Part shown: piece after piece, positions 1 through 6,588 of the stretch
Layout: every line of letters starts with the position of its first letter
Numbering within the stretch: the stretch's first letter is position 1
From: Planctomycetaceae bacterium
GTDB taxonomy: Bacteria > Planctomycetota > Planctomycetia > Pirellulales > Thermoguttaceae
Length of the DNA stretch: 7,380 bases
Direction of reading: 5' to 3'
NCBI GenBank assembly: GCA_009783865.1
Contig: WRCR01000195.1
Span: 1-7,380 of the forward strand
Notes under the pieces: generated by a model
What the model was told of the DNA's origin: nothing
What the model saw: the letters and a program-made list of their open reading frames with translations, nothing else
Databases searched by the model: none
Made by a program: the position numbers and the translations under genes

Positions 1-1385
1 AATATGCATACCTGTTCAAAATTGATTATGCTCCGAATTTGGTGTGTTAATATCTTTTTGCGGACAGGTCTTCCGTATTCCGTATTGAAGAATTTATTTG
101 TCATTATCAGTATCAGCAGTCCGTTCTCTTTCAGTAAGTCGAGTCCTCTTTCAAGAAAATAGACACTCAAATCGGCAGTCCCGGAGTGAACCTCATAATG
201 CTTTAAGTTTAGGGCAATCTTCTTTAATTTCTTCGCTTCAACATACGGCGGATTACCGATAACAATATCGAACTTTTCAATGCCGAACAAGTCCTTCGGC
301 AATTCATGCAATATATCCGCGCAGACGAAATTCGTTTCCAAATTCGGCAGCGGTTTAATGCCGTAATTATCTTTGCGTCTGTCGGGAATAACATCTTGCA
401 TGAGCATCAAGAACAGCCGCAGTTGCGTGATTTGTACCGCTATTGGCTGAATGTCAACGCCGTAAATAATCTTGCGGATGATTTCCAACTTTTGACTATA
501 CTGTTTTGATTGCGGTAATTCATGATGCGGGTCAAGCCGACGCATAATCTCATTCACGATGCCGCAAGGAAAGGCACCGCTGCCGCAAGCAGGGTCGAGA
601 ATCTTTATATCGTTTAGCGAGCGGTTCGTAGAATCGCACGCTTCATTCACCATATAGTCAACAATCTCACGCGGCGTATAATAACTGCCGGATACTTTAC
701 GCAGTGTTTCCTTGCTGTCGGCATCAATACATGCAAGCAGCGATTCAAACACCTTGCCGATAAATTCAGGGTCAACCGCTTCAACGCATTTTTCGCGGTC
801 AAGCAAATCGTCAAGCGTCAACCTGTATTGATACTGCGATAGAATTGTTATAATACCCGCAACTTTATAATTACCGCCGAGTTCCGACAAATACTGTGTC
901 TGTTCTTCCGAAAAGAAATAATCATCGTTCAATGCTATTTCATCACCTTCATGTTCTGTAAAGATACCGCCGTTGAGAAACGGAATTGCATCGAACTTGT
1001 CTTTAACAGAATGGACATTTTTTATAAGTTGTTTATACTCGATTTCTTTACGTTCTTTAATCGGTGTGTTGAGACAATGAAAAAACACATTGCGCAGCAC
1101 CGCGTTGTAATAACGATACTCTTCGTTTTCTTTGAAATGTTCTTTGACGAAACGTTCATCGAAAAGTTCTTTTGGAATGAGTCCTTTCTCTTTGAGAAAG
1201 AAGCAGAACAGCAGACGCACGATGTGCCGCAGTGCGGTTTCAGAATCGTACAATTTAGCCGGTACTCCGGCTTTCCCCGGTACTCCGGTTTCTGTTACCC
1301 AATAATACCAATTCCGTATTTCGAGAAAGAATTTTTCACAGAGTGGTTTAGCGGGGGCTAAAGCCCTCACCTCTTTTTTAGTCAT
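1..1385 (-). CDS. N6-adenine DNA methyltransferase, Eco57I/TaqI-like (type IIG-class), partial and probably N-terminally truncated
   Basis: One uninterrupted minus-strand frame runs from an ATG at 1385 through the left edge, giving about 461 codons without the C-terminus. Visible landmarks are RLLFCFFLKEKGLIPKELF (around residues 55-75), YYNAVLRNVFF, PFLNGGIF (135-142), the motif X-like GSYYTPREIV (around 235-245), SAM-binding DPACGSG (264-270), IYGVDIQPIAVQITQLRL, catalytic NPPY (378-381), then TADLSVYFLERG and TNKFF. This order is that of gamma-class adenine methyltransferases in type IIG and related restriction-modification or BREX-like proteins, which transfer a methyl group from SAM to the N6 of adenine. 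The target-recognition domain would lie beyond the window. A TAA one codon upstream of the ATG fixes the start; there is no convincing Shine-Dalgarno, only AAG. Relatives normally have roughly 200 or more residues before the KFFLEIRNWYYW segment, here at residue 18, so a nuclease or helper domain seems absent (inference). It lies 14 bases downstream of fliF on the same strand. Confidence 0.9.
   Translation of the reverse strand, partial: MTKKEVRALAPAKPLCEKFFLEIRNWYYWVTETGVPGKAGVPAKLYDSETALRHIVRLLFCFFLKEKGLIPKELFDERFVKEHFKENEEYRYYNAVLRNVFFHCLNTPIKERKEIEYKQLIKNVHSVKDKFDAIPFLNGGIFTEHEGDEIALNDDYFFSEEQTQYLSELGGNYKVAGIITILSQYQYRLTLDDLLDREKCVEAVDPEFIGKVFESLLACIDADSKETLRKVSGSYYTPREIVDYMVNEACDSTNRSLNDIKILDPACGSGAFPCGIVNEIMRRLDPHHELPQSKQYSQKLEIIRKIIYGVDIQPIAVQITQLRLFLMLMQDVIPDRRKDNYGIKPLPNLETNFVCADILHELPKDLFGIEKFDIVIGNPPYVEAKKLKKIALNLKHYEVHSGTADLSVYFLERGLDLLKENGLLILIMTNKFFNTEYGRPVRKKILTHQIRSIINFEQVCI
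1259..1288. repeat. Two direct copies of CCGGTACTCCGG inside the methyltransferase gene
   Basis: The 12-base word CCGGTACTCCGG occurs at 1259-1270 and again at 1277-1288, an 18-base period that keeps the reading frame. On the coding (minus) strand it encodes GVPGKAGVP at about residues 34-42, just after the NWYYWVTE segment. With its flanks the first copy forms a short hairpin (GCCGG, loop TACT, CCGGC at 1258-1271). It may be a small in-frame duplication or an inserted repeat tolerated in a loop. Confidence 0.7.
1347..1373 (+). repeat. REP-like palindromic element, copy 1 (TTTAGCG head)
   Basis: The plus strand reads the head TTTAGCG (1347-1353), then a GC-rich stem (GGGCT at 1355-1359 pairing with AGCCC at 1362-1366, loop AA, extended by a G-T and a G-C pair), then TCACCTC. 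The same seven-base head followed by a different palindrome occurs on the minus strand at 3203-3232, which is why I treat the two as one family. This copy lies within the first codons of the methyltransferase and encodes its residues 5-13 (EVRALAPAK), a segment that does not look like conserved methyltransferase sequence. A genome-wide count is needed to prove that it is repetitive. Confidence 0.5.
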
Positions 1386-1399
1386 CTTTTACTTATTTT

Positions 1400-3118
1400 T
1401 TACTTACTCTCGACTTGCACGACGTTACCTATCCATTGACGCAGCACTGCGGCGGCGGCATCGGGATTCTCTTCTATCAGTTCCGCTATCTCTTCCCGCA
1501 ATGAACGAATCGATTTGTCGAAACCGTTCAATGTCCGGCTGACACCGTCTTCTTCCGCCGCAGCCGCTGCAGCCGCTTCCGCTTCTGCCTTTGCCTGGGC
1601 AAGTGCTTCCAACCTGTCCATCGGAATTTCCGGTGCTTCGTAAATCACAATCGGTTCCGGCTTTCGCGGCTTGCTGACACCCCAAAGAACACATAAGCCC
1701 GCAAGTACTAATCCCATTAAACCGAGCGTTTGCCAATGTTCCGAAAGCCACATTGCAATCTGCTGCCATGCCGTCAACGGCACTTCTTCCGGTTCGGGAA
1801 TCTCTTTGTAGAACGCAACGTAAACGCAGTCCAATGGGTCTGGACTCTTCGGATCGCGGTAATCCTCTAGCAACTTTCCAACAGAACTCCGCGTGGTCGT
1901 TCTAATAACTTCCTGCTCATCTTCAAGTTGTTCGGGAGTCGGTTCTGGATTAGCATTATCCTTCGTTTTATTTTTTGCTATCCACATTGTGCGGACATAT
2001 TCTTCCGGTATCCGCAGTGAAGCGAAAATTCGTTCCGGCACCAGCGGAATGTTTTCGCCCTTTGATTCTTTGCCCTGAATACCCCAGGACTTTTCCTCTT
2101 CGTGTGTCTTATCAGTAATCAGATGTCCGCCGAAAAGTCCGAGCCGCGGGTCAATCAGCGGTCGGTTCAAAGATGCTTCATGTCCCGCTCTTCCGCTGCG
2201 GCTGGCACCTTCATTGCGGTAATCGGTACCGCGTAAATGTTCGTGAATCACTGCTTTCGGTTTCTCGTGTATTACTTTGAAGTATTTCTCGATGTCTTTG
2301 CATAAGGTAACGGTTGTTGCAACGTGCAAGCCCGGTATGTTCAGAAGCCCTTGAATTTTATTTTTCCATTTTTCTTCTTCTGATGATTGTACGCGGGTAT
2401 AATTTGTTGCGCCGCCGATTTCTTCACCGCCGCCATTGTAAATCCGGTTATTCTTGGCATCGACAATGTTGACCAGTTTCGGGTCAGTTCCGAAAGCGAA
2501 GGCAACAAGTCCGCCGATTGCCGAAACCGTGCCGATGTCCAAATCCTTGTATCCGATTGTTTCTACGTTGACTCCAATGGTTAAAACATCTTTTTTTGCC
2601 CAAACGTTTTTGTCCCAGTCGCGCCGCTTATTCGGGTGGACTTCGGCGGATTTAATTCCTTCCAATTTTGAAATTGAATCAGAAACATCCAGTGCCTTCG
2701 CCTGAAACATCTTTTCCGTTTTGGAAAGATTGCTGTCCCACGGCGATAACTTTTCTGCGGTTTCAAAGGAAGTTCTGCCCGATATACGAATTGCTTTTTC
2801 CGCTGCGATTTGAGCGGTGTAAGATGACTCCTGCGATTTTGGGACCTGTAATTGGTCGCCTACCCAAATGTGGTCTCGCAGTTTGGCTTTGCTTAATGCG
2901 GACTGAACGGCGATTTTATCTTTGGCATCAAAATTATAACCGTCAAAAACAAAAACATACTTCGATTGCGGGTCGGCGGGTTTGATGCTTCCGGCAATCA
3001 AATAGCCGAGTGAGCATAAAAGAACGAGCGACAGAAGAACCGTCAAGATGCGGTTCCCCGGTGTCATGCTCAAGTACAATCCTTTGAGTTGTTCGTAAAT
3101 CTGTTTGAGATGTTCCAC
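1400..3118 (-). CDS. fliF: Flagellar M-ring protein FliF (planctomycete type)
   Basis: FliF builds the MS ring in the inner membrane, the base of the flagellar motor and housing of the export gate. The 572-residue product has the expected plan: a short cytoplasmic N-terminus with LYLSMTPGNR, a first membrane helix at about 23-43, a periplasmic ring-building region from about 50 to 450, a second helix at about 464-481, and a cytoplasmic tail ending in NPDAAAAVLRQWI (about 551-563), which matches the FliG-binding tail of FliF. An Ala/Glu-rich low-complexity stretch (about 502-523) links helix and tail. The length is in the normal FliF range. The start is GTG; an in-frame TAA lies four codons upstream and no alternative start intervenes. 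No Shine-Dalgarno is visible. The sequence is divergent, as planctomycete FliF proteins are. It is unusual that neither fliE nor fliG is adjacent: an amidohydrolase lies upstream and a methyltransferase downstream. A generic YscJ/FliF-family protein is the alternative, but the C-terminal tail favours FliF. Confidence 0.85.
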   Translation of the reverse strand: MEHLKQIYEQLKGLYLSMTPGNRILTVLLSLVLLCSLGYLIAGSIKPADPQSKYVFVFDGYNFDAKDKIAVQSALSKAKLRDHIWVGDQLQVPKSQESSYTAQIAAEKAIRISGRTSFETAEKLSPWDSNLSKTEKMFQAKALDVSDSISKLEGIKSAEVHPNKRRDWDKNVWAKKDVLTIGVNVETIGYKDLDIGTVSAIGGLVAFAFGTDPKLVNIVDAKNNRIYNGGGEEIGGATNYTRVQSSEEEKWKNKIQGLLNIPGLHVATTVTLCKDIEKYFKVIHEKPKAVIHEHLRGTDYRNEGASRSGRAGHEASLNRPLIDPRLGLFGGHLITDKTHEEEKSWGIQGKESKGENIPLVPERIFASLRIPEEYVRTMWIAKNKTKDNANPEPTPEQLEDEQEVIRTTTRSSVGKLLEDYRDPKSPDPLDCVYVAFYKEIPEPEEVPLTAWQQIAMWLSEHWQTLGLMGLVLAGLCVLWGVSKPRKPEPIVIYEAPEIPMDRLEALAQAKAEAEAAAAAAAEEDGVSRTLNGFDKSIRSLREEIAELIEENPDAAAAVLRQWIGNVVQVESK

Positions 3119-3164
3119 AAGATGCGATTACGAGAAAGATAAAAACATAACAATCCTTCTGCGG

Positions 3165-3193
3165 ATAGTAACGATTCCGTTGAAATGAAGCAA
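3165..3193 (-). promoter_or_regulatory. Weak candidate sigma70-type promoter for fliF
   Basis: On the minus strand TTGCTT (3193-3188) and TACTAT (3170-3165) are separated by 17 bases, about 47 bases before the GTG start. Matches to consensus are only 3/6 and 4/6. A second option nearer the gene is TGTTATGTT (3152-3144), resembling an extended -10 without a good -35. Either would allow fliF to be transcribed separately from the amidohydrolase upstream. No flagellar sigma28 or sigma54 site was recognised. Confidence 0.25.
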
Positions 3194-3202
3194 GAGCGAT
3201 TT

Positions 3203-3232
3203 GCGGGCGTAGGATTGAAATCCTACGCTAAA
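3203..3232 (-). repeat. REP-like palindromic element, copy 2, overlapping the 3' end of the amidohydrolase gene
   Basis: A perfect 10-base inverted repeat, GCGTAGGATT (3207-3216) and AATCCTACGC (3219-3228), flanks a two-base loop. Read on the minus strand it begins with the head TTTAGCG, the same as the element at 1347. The amidohydrolase frame enters the element: its last codons TTA GCG and its stop TAG (3225-3223) are repeat sequence. There is no T-run after the stem on either strand, so it is not a classical intrinsic terminator, although it could stabilise the mRNA 3' end or affect read-through into fliF. Confidence 0.6.
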
Positions 3233-4383
3233 TAAAATGCGAATTTCGCCGGTCTGCCTTCTTCGAGAGTTCCGAATTCATTTTCAATACCCAAAGCAGC
3301 CGCAGAAGCGAAGGTTGCCATCGAAAAGAATTTTTCCAATGGTACTTCAGTATGCAGCGAACTTGCAAAACGAATCTCGTTGAGAATACTCAAATCCGGT
3401 GAAGAAGCCGTGCTGTCCGTGCCGAGCAAGACATTTACGCCTAAATCCAGCATATTTTTCAAGGGATATTTATCATATCCGAAATAAGAATGTGAACGCG
3501 GACAATACACGACCGACATCGTTTCACGGTACTGCGCCAAAAACTGCAATTCCTCGTCTTGCAGATAATTGCCGTGAATGATGAACGCCTTCGGTGCCTC
3601 GGAAAGCAAACGAAGATAATCCATCGGCGAACTCGGCTGCGAACCGTTCTGCAAAATATGCTTCGGGTCGTAGTCCGCATCCGCCTTCCGCATAAAATCG
3701 AGCAAAGCACCGCTGTGCGTTTTCAATAACTGTATCTCTTCCGGCGATTCTGCCAAGTGCATCGCAACAGGTACATTTTGTTTCACCGCAAACTCCAGCA
3801 GCGCAGGACAAACCGTATGCGGCGCGTGCGGCGAAAGTCCGTAAAAACGTTCCGCCTGCTGTGAAGTCCGTTCAATTTCGGTAATGCGGTTTTCGGTCTG
3901 TTCATTATTCCACGCAATAACTTCAGCAAAAGGAAACAAGCGGGGAGGTCTCGGACGTCGTGAATATAATTCATTCAACGGAAAAGACAGCGGCATTATA
4001 TCGGCAACCGCAACGGATTCTGCTAAAAAAGCAGGACGAAGCAACGCACTCCAAACCGCAGTTGCTGCATCATATTTTTCACTGCGGCGGAATCGTAAAA
4101 GTGCTTCAACCCAAGCGGTAAAAGAGCGGCGTTCATTTTCCAGCGGAACATCAAGCGGTGCCTGCACTTGCGACAACTCCAGATGAGTATGCATGTTGAT
4201 AGTGCCGGGAAGCACAATAGTATCTTTGCCGAAATCATAAACAGTGTCTTGAGTCGGATACGTAGTAAAAGCGTCTATCCGGTTTTCAACTACGTTGACA
4301 AAATAATTTTCAAGTACCTTACCGGTCATCGTATAAATCAGACCGGCACTGATAGAATAACGGGAGTTATTTAATTGCGGCAT
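3223..4383 (-). CDS. Amidohydrolase-superfamily deaminase (ATZ/TRZ-like; possibly aminodeoxyfutalosine deaminase-like)
   Basis: The 386-residue protein has the amidohydrolase fold markers in order: LPGTINMHTHLELS with the metal-binding pair H65 and H67, GLSPHAPHTV (182-191), MHLAESPEE with metal ligand H209 and likely proton-shuttle E212, IIHGNYL with H270, YCPRSHSYFGY (293-303), and GTDSTASSPDLS with metal ligand D323. All expected ligands for a mononuclear zinc or iron deaminase are present, so it should be active. The family removes amino groups from adenine- or guanine-type compounds. The CPRSH and LGTDS segments recall the branch annotated in planctomycetes as aminodeoxyfutalosine deaminase (menaquinone synthesis by the futalosine route), or methylthioadenosine/S-adenosylhomocysteine deaminase; substrate cannot be settled here. 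It is soluble, with no signal peptide. The start ATG has no clear Shine-Dalgarno. The C-terminus ends abruptly in FAFYLA inside a palindromic repeat, so a few residues may have been replaced. Confidence 0.85.
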   Translation of the reverse strand: MPQLNNSRYSISAGLIYTMTGKVLENYFVNVVENRIDAFTTYPTQDTVYDFGKDTIVLPGTINMHTHLELSQVQAPLDVPLENERRSFTAWVEALLRFRRSEKYDAATAVWSALLRPAFLAESVAVADIMPLSFPLNELYSRRPRPPRLFPFAEVIAWNNEQTENRITEIERTSQQAERFYGLSPHAPHTVCPALLEFAVKQNVPVAMHLAESPEEIQLLKTHSGALLDFMRKADADYDPKHILQNGSQPSSPMDYLRLLSEAPKAFIIHGNYLQDEELQFLAQYRETMSVVYCPRSHSYFGYDKYPLKNMLDLGVNVLLGTDSTASSPDLSILNEIRFASSLHTEVPLEKFFSMATFASAAALGIENEFGTLEEGRPAKFAFYLA

Positions 4384-4395
4384 CGCTTCGGGTAA

Positions 4396-4431
4396 AATAC
4401 GAAAGTGTAAAGTATCACGATACTTCGTATT
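4396..4431. promoter_or_regulatory. Overlapping inverted repeats between divergent genes (candidate operator)
   Basis: Two inverted repeats are interleaved here. The outer pair is AATACGAA (4396-4403) and TTCGTATT (4424-4431), which extends to about 10 paired bases with one bulged A. The inner pair is AAGTAT (4410-4415) and ATACTT (4420-4425) around CACG. The right half touches the minus-strand -10 and the expected start of the amidohydrolase transcript, as an operator or a 5'-leader hairpin would. No regulator gene is present in the window, so the partner is unknown. Confidence 0.4.
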
Positions 4432-4437
4432 ATACCA
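4429..4437 (-). promoter_or_regulatory. Extended -10 promoter for the amidohydrolase gene
   Basis: The minus strand reads TGGTATAAT, a perfect TATAAT with the TG extension one base before it. It lies about 45 bases upstream of the ATG at 4383, leaving a leader of roughly 35-40 bases. No good -35 hexamer lies 16-18 bases upstream, which is acceptable for an extended -10 promoter. Confidence 0.55.
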
Positions 4438-4444
4438 AATTTAG

Positions 4445-4458
4445 CAATACCGATATTG
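4445..4458. promoter_or_regulatory. Short inverted repeat just before the start of the metallopeptidase-like gene
   Basis: CAATA (4445-4449) and TATTG (4454-4458) surround CCGA, ending four bases before the ATG at 4463. There is no Shine-Dalgarno in this position. It may be a protein-binding site or a weak hairpin affecting translation start. Its short length means it could be chance. Confidence 0.2.
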
Positions 4459-4462
4459 TTGT

Positions 4463-6532
4463 ATGAAGAAATTTTTTACGATAAAACGCCCTGCCGTTTA
4501 TGTTCTGATTGTCTGGCTTGCGTTTCTCGGTATGCACGGGTATTACTTGTTGCTTGACGTTTGGAATACGCCGCATCCGACGTATTTACCGCTCTTTAGT
4601 TTTATCGGCGTGCAGGGATTTGCCTTGTTTCTTGCCGTCATTGCCGGTGCTTGGCACTTTGTGCGCGGACCGCAGCGATTGCAAACGGCGATGTGGATAA
4701 TACTCGGTTTTCTTCCGGTCTTTCTTTGGTATTCGCTGGTGTCGCTCAGTTTTCACGCTCTTGAAGAACGGAGGTCTCATCAGGTTGAGGCGAGTTGGTG
4801 TTCTCTAACGACACAATCCATCGCCGCCGCACTCTTTGATGGAGCATGTCGCTGGACGCTGCCGCATCGTCTCGAAGGCGACCGCGTCGTCATGTTCCAC
4901 GATTCGATGATTAACGACCCTCAAAGCGATTTGAAAAAAATGGACGAATACATCAAAAAAGAAGAGGAATATCTCGGTACTACGACACCGGTAAAAATTC
5001 ACTGGATGCGTGCTGAATTGCTTGGATTGACGGGACTCGCGCTATCTCACATCGCCCTTGCTCCGTCTGAAAAGATGGGTATAGGTTCCATTGATTACCA
5101 TGAAGCGGCGCACAATATCATTGGCACTCCGACGGCAAGTATGGTCTATACCGGACGTTATCCGCCGGCTTTTTTAGTTGAGGGTTGGGCAATGGCACGC
5201 AGCGAAAAATGGGAATCGCTTGCCAGAGAGTGTTGGCTTCTGAAACAATCTCACCAAGCGTTGACCTTGCGTGAAGCGGTCTCCGATGTGTATTACAACC
5301 AAATGGATTACCGCCTCTATCAACAGGGCGGCGCATTTGTCAAGGTCTTGTGCGATAAATTCGGGCCGAAAAAGTTTCTGGAACTCTATCGGAACTGCAC
5401 CCGCAAGACATTTGTGCAGGACATTGAACGCATTTACGGCATGCCGCTCGAAGAACTGGACGCACTTTATTGGCAAGAAATTGAATCATATCGGGCTTCG
5501 CAAAGGTCTTTCGACAAAGCGATAGAAAATTGTTCGCCGGAAGAAAAGGCGTTGCTTGATGAATTCCGCAAAGCATACGAAAAGCAAATGCAGGATTTTT
5601 ACCGATTGACGCAAAACTGTACACTGGAAACTGTTTTGAGTTCTTCTGTTCGCAGTCCCGATTACGAATCAGACGGCAGAGAAGAATTACTCTTTCAAGC
5701 AAGAGACGGACAATGGGCGCGGGCTCATAAAAAATTTGAAGGAACACGAAAAGAATTATCCAAAGAGAACGGCGTGAAAACGGAACGAAATACAGAACGG
5801 ATTGATTGCGGTTTGATGACACCGAATGAAAGGATAACTACATTTCAGTATTCCAGCAGCGAAAAGAATTCTACGCAGCAAAACACTTGGCGAAATGAAA
5901 TTTTATCACAACATCAGGAATTCGAGCAGCAGCGTTTCAGGCGGTTTCATTTGAAGACGTTCCACCCGTTCTCGCTGTTTTTCACGGGATATGGTCATTC
6001 GTTCTCGGTCCCTGATGAATATATGTGGGAACCGCCGATAGGTACGATTATTCAAAGTGTCGTTGCGGAAGGCGATACCATTGTCTTGACATTGACAACG
6101 GCAGATGCAAGGGAACAGACACTTACACTGCGCATGGACCGCAGCCGCAATTACCTTTTGCTTAACGCCGAGAGCCGTGAAACGTACAAAGAAAAAACGT
6201 TTGAATCCTTCGATGTTCGTGAATACGGCAATTCGATTGATGGTGTGCCGCAGTTGAAAAAACGTACTGTATCAAGGGTCGGACTGGACAGCCGCAACAC
6301 GGCAACAACGGAAGTCGTCCGATTTGACCCCGCACCGGTCAATGAAGATGTTTTTCGTGTGGAAAATCTGCCGTTGAACGTTTCAAAAACGAAAGAGCGG
6401 ATTTCGGTGGAACAACGAATGCGGCGGCACGGGACGATTGCTGGATGTTGGCTGGGCGTACCGATTTTGGTTATCTTTTTAATGCGATGCTCTCGAACGT
6501 CTCCGCAAAAAATTGATGAAAAAAAGGCGTAA
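4463..6532 (+). CDS. Membrane-anchored zinc metallopeptidase-like protein (HEAAH motif) with a C-terminal extra domain
   Basis: The 689-residue product starts with three predicted membrane helices (about 10-32, 42-67 and 75-98), has a large soluble portion, and ends with a fourth helix near 658-675 followed by a short charged tail. The soluble part contains DYHEAAHNII with H213, E214 and H217, and 22 residues later LVEGWAMA with E240. HExxH followed by a glutamate in an EG.A context is the zinc-binding arrangement of gluzincin, peptidase-MA-like enzymes, so H213, H217 and E240 are probable zinc ligands and E214 the catalytic base. After an alpha-helical region rich in charged residues (about 340-490), the last third looks beta-rich (about 525-640) with an FDP.PV..DVF segment; I do not recognise this domain, though it loosely recalls lipoprotein-carrier-like folds. 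Topology suggests the soluble part faces the periplasm. The start ATG follows a stop-rich gap and leads straight into the first helix; no Shine-Dalgarno is seen. Peptidase activity is inference from the motif. Confidence 0.75.
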   Translation: MKKFFTIKRPAVYVLIVWLAFLGMHGYYLLLDVWNTPHPTYLPLFSFIGVQGFALFLAVIAGAWHFVRGPQRLQTAMWIILGFLPVFLWYSLVSLSFHALEERRSHQVEASWCSLTTQSIAAALFDGACRWTLPHRLEGDRVVMFHDSMINDPQSDLKKMDEYIKKEEEYLGTTTPVKIHWMRAELLGLTGLALSHIALAPSEKMGIGSIDYHEAAHNIIGTPTASMVYTGRYPPAFLVEGWAMARSEKWESLARECWLLKQSHQALTLREAVSDVYYNQMDYRLYQQGGAFVKVLCDKFGPKKFLELYRNCTRKTFVQDIERIYGMPLEELDALYWQEIESYRASQRSFDKAIENCSPEEKALLDEFRKAYEKQMQDFYRLTQNCTLETVLSSSVRSPDYESDGREELLFQARDGQWARAHKKFEGTRKELSKENGVKTERNTERIDCGLMTPNERITTFQYSSSEKNSTQQNTWRNEILSQHQEFEQQRFRRFHLKTFHPFSLFFTGYGHSFSVPDEYMWEPPIGTIIQSVVAEGDTIVLTLTTADAREQTLTLRMDRSRNYLLLNAESRETYKEKTFESFDVREYGNSIDGVPQLKKRTVSRVGLDSRNTATTEVVRFDPAPVNEDVFRVENLPLNVSKTKERISVEQRMRRHGTIAGCWLGVPILVIFLMRCSRTSPQKIDEKKA

Positions 6533-6559
6533 ATCGAATTTTCGTACAAGTGCCAGCAG

Positions 6560-6588
6560 TTTTCACATTGAAAAAAATATGGTAAAAT
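6560..6588 (+). promoter_or_regulatory. Promoter for the S46 peptidase gene
   Basis: TTTTCA (6560-6565) and TAAAAT (6583-6588) are separated by 17 bases, with 4/6 and 5/6 matches to the sigma70 hexamers, and the -10 carries a TG extension (TGGTAAAAT at 6580-6588). It sits 41 bases before the ATG at 6630, within the 97-base gap after the upstream gene, so the peptidase probably has its own promoter in addition to any read-through. Confidence 0.55.

Noticed and set aside
951..1361. A 136-codon open frame on the plus strand
   Set aside because: It lies wholly opposite the methyltransferase frame, which carries clear family motifs throughout this stretch. Its translation is a Phe-rich shadow with no recognisable domain.
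1353..1379. Hairpin followed by six T residues on the plus strand, resembling an intrinsic terminator
   Set aside because: No plus-strand gene lies upstream, and the T-run starts six bases after the stem. Both parts fall within the start of the minus-strand methyltransferase, so I treat it as a palindromic repeat next to a Lys-coding A-run.
1..1385. A complete BREX or other defence island
   Set aside because: Only a methyltransferase fragment is visible. No BREX partner, nuclease, toxin, CRISPR repeat or other defence gene is in the window, so a system cannot be claimed.
3207..3228. Perfect hairpin after the amidohydrolase as an intrinsic terminator
   Set aside because: No T-run follows the stem in the direction of transcription, and the sequence shares a head with the other repeat element.
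5340..5822. A 160-codon open frame on the minus strand
   Set aside because: It is antisense to the metallopeptidase-like gene, which has coherent domain structure here; no start signal or family features were seen.
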